Of a stretch of 64,000 nucleotides of DNA, positions 46,123 to 54,974 are shown piece after piece. A program made the position numbers and the translations under genes. Source of the stretch: Petrosia ficiformis (taxonomy: Eukaryota > Porifera > Demospongiae > Haplosclerida > Petrosiidae); the NCBI GenBank assembly GCA_947044365.1, contig OX345641.1:7091130-7155129 (forward strand), read 5' to 3'. Under the pieces are notes generated by a model. That model was not told the origin of the DNA and did not search any database. It saw only the letters and a list, made by a program, of their open reading frames with translations. Each line of letters starts with the position of its first letter. Within the stretch, counting starts at the first letter, position 1.

Positions 46123-49100
46123 ATGATGTCATTACTAATTCTCAATCAAAAGGTTTTGTATCTCGTATTGTTGATCACTTTACTGTATGGATTAACATCA
46201 GCTGATCAAAATATCACTATATATGTTCAACCAAATGGAACCGACCAATCAGAATGTATGGAAGGAAATGAATCTATTCCATGTCATACATTGTCCTATG
46301 TCTTGTATCAGATCAATAATACAGATAGTGTCTTTCAAAGTACAAACATTTCAGTGTATGTGTATATAACATACTATCAAGAAATGACTAAATTGTATAA
46401 TAAACAGTTACTAGTTAACTTGTATCTTATTGGAGTTGATAATCCTGTTCTTGATTTCAGTGGAAATAGTTATCATGACTTTAATCTTCAGGGTGGAGGT
46501 TCTTTTTACGCTGAAAATATTATGTTTTACGACATTTCAGGAGTTTTCTTCCTTGTAACAGTGAGTTTTAATAAGTGCATATTCACTAGTGGAGGTAAGG
46601 CAGTTAATAACAGTTTTGGTTTGTATATTGCATATCACAATGTTATCATAAGTAACTGTTTATTTCGTAACAATGATGCTCAATCAGAACTTATAATGAT
46701 TAGTAGACCATTAAATGTGGAAATATCTGGATGTAAATTCTATCAAAACACAGGTCAAAGCGTTCTTATTAGGATATCAAGTGATTTCAAACTGTTTTAT
46801 TTGGAATTGAATAACTGCAGTATGTATGACAATGATATATATGCAGTATTTCAATTTGAAAGTTCAAACCCTGAGTCAATGATTAATATCACTAATTGTG
46901 TGTTTTCCAATAACACATCGGTTGATCGCATTTTGGTCATTACTATTGATAGATTATACATGTCAAATGTGAATCTAATAAGTAACAAGGTAAAAAGGAT
47001 TGGAACTAGCATCATGTTAATAACACCAGTACATCCCAATGGAGAACAATATTTGCACATATCTAATATTAATTTTATAAACAACACTGGAACAGCAATT
47101 AAGCTGGTAGATGTAACTATGTATTTCAATAATATAACGTTTTATAATAACACTGGATTTTATGGAGGAGGAATGTCATTGCATCAAACACGTATCTATC
47201 TTGCTGGTCCTTTAAGATTTGAAAGAAATAAAGCACTTATTGGTGGAGCCATTTATATTGCAACAAGTGAAATTTATACATATGATGTATCTTGTACTAC
47301 ACTTGAACAAATCGAATTTTCCACTAATATTGCTGATACACTTGGAGATGACATTTTTATAGAGGATGGACATGCAACCTCGGTTATTCCTTTCATTACT
47401 TTTCCATGTATTAATGAAACCAAAACAAATGATGATGTAAGGGGAGACCATATCATTTCCGGTCCTTACCATGTTATCATTTATTCACAAAGTAATTCCA
47501 TCATTACACTGTTTCCTGGACAGAAATTGACATATTCAGCTCATGTTACTGATTATTTTGGTAACTTGACGTCTTGTTCAATAAATATTTATCTTCAATG
47601 TGGAGTTGATTTAATTTTTTGCAAGTATGTGCAGTTAACTGGTGATCCAGCATCATTGCTTTCAACTGGTAACATTACAACTAATTTATATTTGACATCT
47701 ACTTTTGAACACCATGATTCTTCAATTAAACTTCGGTTTATATGCTTGAATGCAGTGGGTAGTGACTCATATACAAATGTTAATCTAACAACTTGTCCTT
47801 TGGGATATGTTTTTCAAACACCTCAATGTCAATGTGTGGATACAGCTAGTAATGATGTTCAGTGTGATTTCATGTTGGGTGTAGCATGTATTAGACATGG
47901 ATACTGGTTAGGAAACATTAATGCAGATAATGTACTGGAGGACACTATCAATCACACAGCTCCATGCCAGTATCCATATTGTAAGACTGACTTACCTCCT
48001 TGTCCGATCATAGGACTATCTCACACGTACAACCAGCTTCCTGTTGCTCAAGATGAACAATGTAATGGATTATATGGTGGATTATTGTGTAGAAGTTGTA
48101 GAGAAGATGCTGTGTTTAGTTTTGAAGCTGTTAAATGTATTCCATCATCAAATTGTCAACCATGGCAACCTTATGTTACTTTAGTACTTGTAGTTATATT
48201 TCAACTTGTTCTGGGATTTGTGATCATAATAGGACTAAAAGCAAGCTTTAAGACAGGTATTGGACATTTGTATGGACCTCTATTCTTCATTGCTGTACTC
48301 AGACTCATACCTTTCGGATACTACAAAGAATATGTTCAGCTAAAATTCATTGTTTCAATATTTCAATCTATTCTTTTACTTAATTTAGAGTTATTTGGTG
48401 AAATTCCATGGTGTTTCTTCTCCAATATTAATCCACTATTGAACTACTCTCTCCACTTTCTTGGTCCATTTATTATTGCGGTTGTACTATTATCAACAGT
48501 ATTACTAGCTCGATATTATCCAAGACAATTCTTGTCTCTACAGAGTTCTCCAGTTCAAGCTATCTGTCTCCTGATTCTTCTTTCCTTTTGGTCTGTTTCT
48601 GATACTTGTATTCAACTATTGAAACCAACTACTACACTGAATGGAGTTAAAGGATGGAGAGTTGCTCTTCAGCCAAATATACAATACCTCAAAGATCCAT
48701 ATCATATAGTCACTTGGATAATTTCAACATTTCTTCTCGTATTTCTACTTGTTCCTTTCATGTTATTGTTGTTTCTGTCACCACTTTTAAGACGTAAGTT
48801 CAACCTCACTCGTATTCAACCAATACTTGATGCATTCCAGTCGTGTTATGATGACAAGTTTCGCTGGTACTCAGGAGTATATCTACTATCGTGGATAATC
48901 TTAAATATCAACATGCCTTACTATGTCATTGAGATTATTCTTGTTGCTGTTGGTACATTACATTTCATGATACATCCTTACAAGTATCGATGGCTGAATA
49001 TTGTTGATACACTCTTACTAGTTGATCTAAACATGTTTGCTTTCTTAACATCAGTCAATTCACCAAATGGTATACATAAAGAGACAGTACCTATTAGTTA

Positions 49101-49359
49101 CATATTGGTAGTGTTACCTCTGACATATGTCACAATTGGTGGAGTGTGGATCATTAGTGTGATTATTATAAAATGGTGCAAAAGTAAAATGTGTACTGGT
49201 AAGAATACTAATGAAGAAGAAATGGTAAATTTATTAGAAGATAAGGAAGAAGAGCAGGTCGTGGACAGTGGAGATAAAGACATTCATATTGGAGTAAATT
49301 CAACAGTTGTGGAGCGTCCTGTTTGTAGGAGAGAGTCCCTGATATTTGATGATAAATAA
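46123..49359 (+). CDS. Gene G: beta-helix ectodomain, multi-pass membrane protein (1,078 aa)
   Basis: Single-exon plus-strand member starting at the ATGATG pair at 46,123. It has a signal peptide and ITIYVQPNGTDQSEC. Beta-helix turns (NKCIFTSGG, NCLFRNND, GCKFYQN, NCSMYDND, NCVFSNNT) are closest to D, while the 340-400 region (EQIEFSTNIADTLGDD) is nearly that of C. The cysteine-rich domain (about 559-672) lacks about ten residues between FQTPQ and CQCVD that the others have. Hydrophobic segments lie about 680-1023, and the tail ends RRESLIFDDK, with K in place of the usual final N. Its 3' flank is an inverted relative of the 3' flank of F. Confidence 0.9.
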   Translation: MMSLLILNQKVLYLVLLITLLYGLTSADQNITIYVQPNGTDQSECMEGNESIPCHTLSYVLYQINNTDSVFQSTNISVYVYITYYQEMTKLYNKQLLVNLYLIGVDNPVLDFSGNSYHDFNLQGGGSFYAENIMFYDISGVFFLVTVSFNKCIFTSGGKAVNNSFGLYIAYHNVIISNCLFRNNDAQSELIMISRPLNVEISGCKFYQNTGQSVLIRISSDFKLFYLELNNCSMYDNDIYAVFQFESSNPESMINITNCVFSNNTSVDRILVITIDRLYMSNVNLISNKVKRIGTSIMLITPVHPNGEQYLHISNINFINNTGTAIKLVDVTMYFNNITFYNNTGFYGGGMSLHQTRIYLAGPLRFERNKALIGGAIYIATSEIYTYDVSCTTLEQIEFSTNIADTLGDDIFIEDGHATSVIPFITFPCINETKTNDDVRGDHIISGPYHVIIYSQSNSIITLFPGQKLTYSAHVTDYFGNLTSCSINIYLQCGVDLIFCKYVQLTGDPASLLSTGNITTNLYLTSTFEHHDSSIKLRFICLNAVGSDSYTNVNLTTCPLGYVFQTPQCQCVDTASNDVQCDFMLGVACIRHGYWLGNINADNVLEDTINHTAPCQYPYCKTDLPPCPIIGLSHTYNQLPVAQDEQCNGLYGGLLCRSCREDAVFSFEAVKCIPSSNCQPWQPYVTLVLVVIFQLVLGFVIIIGLKASFKTGIGHLYGPLFFIAVLRLIPFGYYKEYVQLKFIVSIFQSILLLNLELFGEIPWCFFSNINPLLNYSLHFLGPFIIAVVLLSTVLLARYYPRQFLSLQSSPVQAICLLILLSFWSVSDTCIQLLKPTTTLNGVKGWRVALQPNIQYLKDPYHIVTWIISTFLLVFLLVPFMLLLFLSPLLRRKFNLTRIQPILDAFQSCYDDKFRWYSGVYLLSWIILNINMPYYVIEIILVAVGTLHFMIHPYKYRWLNIVDTLLLVDLNMFAFLTSVNSPNGIHKETVPISYILVVLPLTYVTIGGVWIISVIIIKWCKSKMCTGKNTNEEEMVNLLEDKEEEQVVDSGDKDIHIGVNSTVVERPVCRRESLIFDDK

Positions 49360-50275
49360 AAATAACAAAACCATTTGTTTTCCTTAAATTAATTGCTAGT
49401 GACTGTATTAATTATGCATTAATGTTTTTAGTGATGTTTTAGATTCTCATGTAACATGTAGTTCATTATTTAGTCAGGCTCTTTAGTACACATAATACTA
49501 TTTGTATATTACATGTAACAAATGTACATAATTTTAATACTTTTAAAAAAAATTTTGTTAATTGTCTGGGATAATACATGATGTTACAGGAGATGTAGAA
49601 AGAAAGAAAGAAAGAAAGACACTTGAGGCAATGGGAAAATGAAAAATGAGAGTTGCCTCAGGTGGGATTCAAACCCACGACACTCTGTATACTCATGCAC
49701 ATGTTACATGAAGGTCATTCACTTTCACCATGACCTCAGAAAGTGTTGATAACTTTAGTTTGGAGAGATTAACAAACGATGACAAAAAGGATAATTATTT
49801 GAAAAGCGTACAGCATTATAATTATCCTATCCACTCTTAGTTTTTGTGTATGTCAAATTTCAATCCATTGGTTCATTATTGAGTTACAGTATAATCATGT
49901 ATTAACCTTAACTATACACTATAAAATCATCGCATCCTAATTTTGAAGTCATTTTGATTGTGAACAGACTTAATTTACAGAAACCATCCCAAAATAGTAG
50001 GAAATTGAAATCTGAATTTAACTGCTGTGTGTAGTAGCTTTATAATTGCAATTAGACACAATGTTTAAGTTTGGAAACTAACACTATGACCCTAAACACT
50101 TTTTCCCAGTCTCTCTCTTCAAATTAGGCTGATGTCTGCCAAAAGTAGGTCTTTTGATAACACCAAGCATATAAGAAGATTAGATGAGACTGGCTATCAG
50201 TTTCAGTATTATACACTAATGTCCTCTAGAGGTCATTAAAACAGTCCACAATTTGCAAAATGACAATGCTCATAC
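49360..50275. other. 3' flank of gene G
   Basis: No gene. Matches the 3' flank of F in inverted orientation, so F and G arose by an inverted duplication that included about 0.9 kb downstream. The main difference is the SINE-like insertion listed separately. Confidence 0.7.
49554..49700 (-). mobile_element. tRNA-type SINE-like insertion
   Basis: On the minus strand, GTGGGTTTGAATCCCAC is a good tRNA T-arm and Pol III B-box (GGTTTGAATCC). It is followed by CTGAGGCAA, which forms a stem with TTGCCTCA 30 nt on, then a TTTC microsatellite tail (49,597-49,620). No A-box or cloverleaf was found, so it is not a tRNA gene. The matching point in the flank of F (about 41,890-41,915) lacks about 150 bp, showing that this is an insertion. 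Confidence 0.55.
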
Positions 50276-50526
50276 ACATGTAGTACTTGTAATGGTTCTC
50301 TTCTTGTACTACACTATTACATTGAACTATTCTCATTATTAGTTAACAAATAAGAAAGTGATAATACAAGTTACGCAACTGAAAAAATTAGTAAAGTGTT
50401 CTCCCATACAAGGTACACACACACACTTAATTAATAGTTATATTATTCATTACATATATAGTTGTCTTTTTTACGAGAATATTTCCCATATTACACTGAA
50501 CTTGGTGACTATCCTCAGATGTGAGA

Positions 50527-50544
<18 letters not shown>

Positions 50545-50557
<13 letters not shown>

Positions 50558-50860
50558 TTTTTCTCTATGAAAATCTCAATGAAGAAGACAATGCATAAGG
50601 GTTGGACAGATAGCACAATCGGCTAATAAGAAGACCTCCCCAAATACAAAAATATAAAATAATGGAATGAAATAAAGACAGTAAAATAAACAACGACAAA
50701 CTGAAGCATCCAAGGTATACAATATGTGTACATACAAACAAGAAATTAAAAATGATATCGACTAAAGTGGTCAAAGGACCTTATTTAGCATAGATTTAAA
50801 AGCTTGAGGAGTCTTACACTCTTGAGGAATCTTAGTCTTGAGGAGCCTTACAGTCTTATA
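50545..50860 (-). mobile_element. 5'-truncated non-LTR retrotransposon (LINE) 3' end
   Basis: Read on the minus strand, 50,855-50,771 encodes TKIPQECKTPQAFKSMLNKV then L and TGA, like the extreme C-terminus of jockey/CR1-type reverse transcriptase ORFs. About 210 bp of 3' UTR and a poly(A) run (T-run at 50,551-50,562) follow. The flanking phrases CATATTACACTGAACTTGGT and AGTAAACACAAATCTTG are almost adjacent at 26,705-26,760, showing an empty-site relative. Confidence 0.65.
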
Positions 50861-51190
50861 TCTACACACTTGAGTAAACACAAATCTTGTCTTTGTGTCT
50901 ATAGAAAACCCGTTACTGTACTACTATATTAATTATGTATACATGTATTATGTATAATTATTGTGTATTATGATTCGTAATGACCTATATAATGAGCAGA
51001 GAGCATTCGCAGACCTAGCTGTTATTACCTCTAAAGATATTAAATTGATAGAATTTAAAACGGACATAATCTGTTCTGATCACAATAAACTTAGTACAAT
51101 AAATTATGATCCAGTTCCAATTTACAGGAGATATAGTGGACAACATTCTCTGACTGGTCATCTGGAGTTCTGGACAATAGACATGTGATT
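50861..51190 (+). repeat. Repeat copy with a 75-codon open frame
   Basis: 50,875-50,995 matches the satellite array near 26,755-26,885. 50,998-51,080 (GCAGAGAGCATTCGCAGACC onward) matches 24,430-24,520. The plus-strand frame 50,961-51,188 includes FADLAVITSKDIKLIEFKTD and PVPIYRRYSGQHSL. It looks coding-like but is not recognised; the array copy is disrupted. It may be a fragment captured by the repeat. Confidence 0.4.
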
Positions 51191-51379
51191 TATTGTATGT
51201 GTATAATTATAAGCAACTAAGTTCTGTATTACAATTGTTTTGTCTGTCCTGGTTAATAATTTATATCCAGATTAAAATGATTTTGAGTGAAATAAGTATA
51301 ATTACAATGTACACAATTGAAAAGAGCAATCCAATCATTATAATGATATTTATAATTATTAGTCAGTTTAATTTATTAT

Positions 51380-54300
51380 TTATGAGTTTCTTCGATAATA
51401 GAACATAAATACAACCACAAGTGGTACCATCATCCAACTTGAAAATGTCACTACATACCAAAACCTACTGGGTCCAGAAATATTGATTCTACCAAACTGG
51501 TCTTCTAATCTCTGGACCCGATCTTCTAGTACCTGGACTCTATGTGCAGTGTGGTCATCATAATGGACTCCACCAAAGGTCTCAGAGATTTGTGGGTTCC
51601 CTCTAGGACGGCTGAAGCAAAAGAAATAAGGATCTTTTAAATGAAGAAAGCATTAGTTAGCTTCTTGTGCTAAGTAACCAACCAGCAACCTATGAGTTGA
51701 TCAAAATTATTATTTACACTACTTTTCAGAAATGACAGATAAGGTAGCTAGCTTAGTAAAAGAGGACAGTGGGAATTACAAGTGTATCAAGAGATTCAAG
51801 TGTATAGATGTACATGTAGCTACAATATGGGGTATTACAGTGATTATGTATAGCTGGATAGCTATAATACCTTTTGCTTTAACACTAAACGAGGATGGAG
51901 TCAGAAAAGGTGGATTACATAATTCACCAGTACAGTGCAGAGCTCAAAACAGTTTCAAATGTGTCCAGCAGAAGCATCGGAACAAAACAATATTTGACCA
52001 GCAAATTGTGATTTTTGTCAGAAAAAAAGCAAGCCTCATGAACCAACACTGTACCATTTATGGCTTACGAGATATAAAAGTAACCCACTAGGCCATGACT
52101 GCTCTTGACTAATAATTAACCTCACTGTGAGGTTACTGTACTTATTTTTGTGTTATCCTTATAACTAATCAAACAACTTGTCTGGACAAATGTAATTTTG
52201 TCAGGACAAAAAAGTGAAATGTCCAGAAAATGACAAATTGCTAGACGTTATTTTGAGCATCAACAGTGAGTCACATAATTGAGACATTTATTGGATCCAC
52301 CTGAGTACCAACATTAAAAACATTAAAAGGTGCTATAACTCTCAGCACAAATGCAAAAGTAGTACATGTACAGTATGTACTAAAGCACTGTACATGTACT
52401 ACTGCATGTCTACAATGGTAATTGTGCATGCCCACTTTAATGTTGTGCATGTGCATTTTGTACAATCTAAATGTGTGGTTGATATTGTGTGTTTGTTTCC
52501 GCCCTCAGTAATTAAACTGTTTCCACGGTAGTTCTATTGCATGTAGAAATCTTGAATACAGTATCTAGCCTATATTCAGTACGTACTAATAATCCAGTTC
52601 TGGAGGTTTCCTATAGCAAGTAAAGGTAACAGCAACATTGAAAAAAACATATTCGAACCTTCAAACTTTCATTTGTTTATGCTAATAAAGCTTGGAATGT
52701 TGCTTTCCAACCTTCGTCCCGGCTCTAATACAAGTACCTGTACTAAATGCATGTACTAATGTACATGTATAACTATTACAGTAGAACTCATGTGCCTAGC
52801 ATAGCGAAAGGCGTCGAAACGATTAAAAAACAAACACAACAAACAATAGCAATAAAACTCAACCACCATGGCTTAGAAAAACCACAATGGCTTAGAAAAC
52901 AAGCAGTTAGAAAATAAGCAGCCACAATGGCTTAGAAAATAAGCAGCCACAATGGCTTAGAAAATAAGCAGCCACAATGGCTTAGAAATGTACATGTAAC
53001 CATTCAAACCTATGAGGATCTTCATCCATTTGATCAACATTACTGATTCCTGTACTTGGTTGAGTTGGGGGTACATTACTCCCATACAAATCTCTACCTA
53101 GTCCACTTTGCTCACGTGAGCTAGAAGTAGAATCATCTAAAGTAATTTTATCAGGTACCTAAATATAAGTATTAAGAAAAGAATATATAATATTATATGT
53201 GACAGTATAATTATTGATGTGTAATATGTATCGATATATATCAAAATATTGTGTGTATCGATACACTGGTATAGTTTAGTAAACATGGTTTTTCCCATTT
53301 GTCTAATTTTATACCTAAAAGCAATTATAACAAGCTAGTGTTTGATTGATTTCTATTACCATTTCTTGACAAATACAACCAAACAGGACATTTTTAATTA
53401 ACATTTTATAAGCATTTCAATTATTATTTCAAATATCGTGATACTGTATCGTAGCGTGATATTTCTGGCAGTGAAACGCAATACTATTATTTAGTTGTAT
53501 CGCGCATCCCTATATATAATATAGGGATGGAACAGATATCCGATTATCCGAATGATTAACCGCTAACTAAATATCTGGATCTGTTTCTTTGTATCTGGGT
53601 ACTTGCTTATAATGTTTAAGCATGCGCAGAAACCAAATACGTGAAGTCGAAATTGCAATAAAATGGCCGTTGATAAAAGTCTTGCTCCGTATTAACAGCT
53701 TTTTTGCTTTTGGAGAGCAGAACGATCTGTAAATAGACCAATGCTGCTTGTATAAACGTCCATTGTAGCAAAAAGGTGAGGTAATACGGTATATTTTATT
53801 ACAAACCAATCATAAATATGTTAGAGCAATTATCCGGTTATCTGACTGTTATTGTGAACGGATATCCGGATAGTAAAAGCAGGACCCGTTCCAGCCGTAA
53901 TATAATATGTGAGCCCAAGGGCGATGTGATTATAAATCTGTTACAACACAAGTAGGCATGTCATGATGAATATATTTCTGAGAAGGCAAACTAATGCAGC
54001 TGTGCGTAGCTTCTTCTAACGTTTCATCTTTAGTTTGGACCAGGTGAATGTAGTAGGCTTGTACTTTGTGTCGCTGTGGTTGACGACATGTTTTATATCT
54101 GATTTATAAATCCTGTGGTTACTTTTGAAGTTTTGCCATATCATGATTTATATGTGACCATGCATTCGAAAATCAGTCATTTGGCAAATAAGAATTTTGT
54201 CAAACATTTACATTTAAATACTGGCTATGCGACCATTTGTATAGACAGCTAACTAAATGTGGTATTCAGGAAGAGAAACTATTCCTCTAACCTACGTACC

Positions 54301-54773
54301 AAATTTAGTTATTTTCCTGAGCATTATGGTTGAGTAACAAACTTTTAAATGTATTACAGCATTCTTATTTGCCAAATGACTGATTTTCACAACATGGTCA
54401 CATTAATACATATATATAAATTATATATATATATAGTATGCTAACAGGTTCTATAGAGGACCTTCGTTTTGTATACGAGGATGTGATATAGCCTGAGCCT
54501 GCGAGGTCTATATTACATCCGAGGACACAAAATGAGGGTCCTATATTCAGTATATAGGACCTGTTAGCATACTATATACAATATATTGTATGATGGTGAC
54601 ATGTCCTGCATAGTGTGATTATAATGTCATAATCATGATACTATACACATTGTTTTCACCTTCATTGGCTTGTATTGTCCTGTTATTCCTCTAGTTTCTT
54701 CACTTATAGATGTGAGTTGTATCTTCTCAGGAACACTCATCATTTTGAAACCAGTAGAAGACAAATTCGCCAT
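51380..54773 (-). CDS. Mff-like tail-anchored organelle fission factor, three exons
   Basis: I assembled three exons: 54,773-54,660 (ATG, donor GTGAAA), 53,158-53,010 (acceptor TTTAG; donor GTTTGA, with a GTTACA 9 bp further as an alternative), and 51,611-51,380 (acceptor GCTTCAG, TAA). Phases agree and give about 164 aa. Exon 1 has SVPEKIQLTS and exon 2 begins VPDKITLDD, repeating the VPE(K/R)I motif typical of Mff/Tango11. Exon 3 has a heptad stretch VQVLEDRVQRLEDQ, then a hydrophobic C-terminal anchor (FWYVVTFSSWMMVPLVVVF) followed by YYRRNS. Mff sits in the outer membrane of mitochondria and peroxisomes and recruits the dynamin-related GTPase Drp1. The protein is shorter than vertebrate Mff. 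Family call is by motif and layout. It starts 202 bp from the end of the Rab gene. Confidence 0.65.
52358..52403. repeat. Perfect 17-bp inverted repeat
   Basis: AGTAGTACATGTACAGT (52,358-52,374) and its exact reverse complement at 52,387-52,403, loop 12 nt, in intron 2 of the Mff-like gene. Function unknown. Confidence 0.85.
52785..52995 (+). repeat. Dispersed leader-plus-minisatellite element, copy 1
   Basis: A leader (CTCATGTGCCTAGCATAGCG, then AAACAAACAC) is followed by about four copies of a 26-bp unit containing AGCAGCCACAATGGCTTAGA. Copies 2 and 3 are at 56,916-57,120 and 60,570-60,785. It lies in intron 2 of the Mff-like gene, next to exon 2. Confidence 0.75.
53522..53899. mobile_element. 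hAT-type MITE (378 bp)
   Basis: Imperfect terminal repeats TAGGGATGGAAC and GTTCCAGCCGTA are flanked by the perfect 8-bp duplication ATATAATA (53,514-53,521 and 53,900-53,907), as expected for the hAT superfamily. It sits in intron 1 of the Mff-like gene. The adjoining 53,210-53,513, rich in ATCGATAT motifs and ending ATCGCGCATCCC, may be a more decayed relative. Confidence 0.8.
54153..54402. mobile_element. TIR element with 28-bp perfect inner arms
   Basis: GAAAATCAGTCATTTGGCAA begins the left arm (54,168-54,195), which is perfectly repeated in inverted form at 54,361-54,388. The ends extend to TGTGACCATG and CATGGTCACA. A close variant of the right arm (TTTGTCAAATGACTGACTTT, then CATGGACACA) is part of the satellite units near 21,085-21,120. 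Confidence 0.75.
54431..54577. mobile_element. Foldback element (147 bp)
   Basis: ATATAGTATGCTAACAGGTT is mirrored at the right end (CCTGTTAGCATACTATAT). Inner arms pair through GAGGACC...TTTTGT and GAGGATGTGATATAG with mismatches. Almost the whole element is one hairpin, in intron 1 of the Mff-like gene. Confidence 0.75.
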
Positions 54774-54816
54774 TTTTGGAACAATGTTAGTTTAATAGTT
54801 TTAACTTTCAATGTTA

Positions 54817-54862
54817 AGTCTCGTTCCCAGACTCGCTGAAATCTGGGAACTGGAACGAGACT
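54817..54862. repeat. Hairpin in the Mff/Rab intergenic spacer
   Basis: AGTCTCGTTCC pairs with GGAACGAGACT, and inner TTCCCAGA pairs with TCTGGGAA. It lies between the start of the Mff-like gene and the end of the Rab-like gene. It could be a short mobile remnant or a 3'-end structure of the Rab transcript. Confidence 0.6.
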
Positions 54863-54974
54863 ATGTAGGCGTAACCATACGCGCGCAACGACACGTAATT
54901 AATAATCATCATTTCTGAAGGCCACACTATTACATGTACATGTATTATTAACTATAATTATAAAATTATATTAA

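Noticed and set aside
49640..49700. tRNA gene on the minus strand
   Set aside because: Only the T-arm is convincing; no matching acceptor, D-arm or anticodon arm upstream, so it is listed as SINE-like.
51732..52091. Plus-strand 119-codon frame after a pyrimidine-rich CAG
   Set aside because: It lies inside an intron of the Mff-like gene on the opposite strand, with no recognisable motif and no partner exon.
53210..53521. A fourth hAT MITE
   Set aside because: The right end (ATCGCGCATCCCTA) looks like a hAT terminus, but no matching left end or duplication could be fixed.
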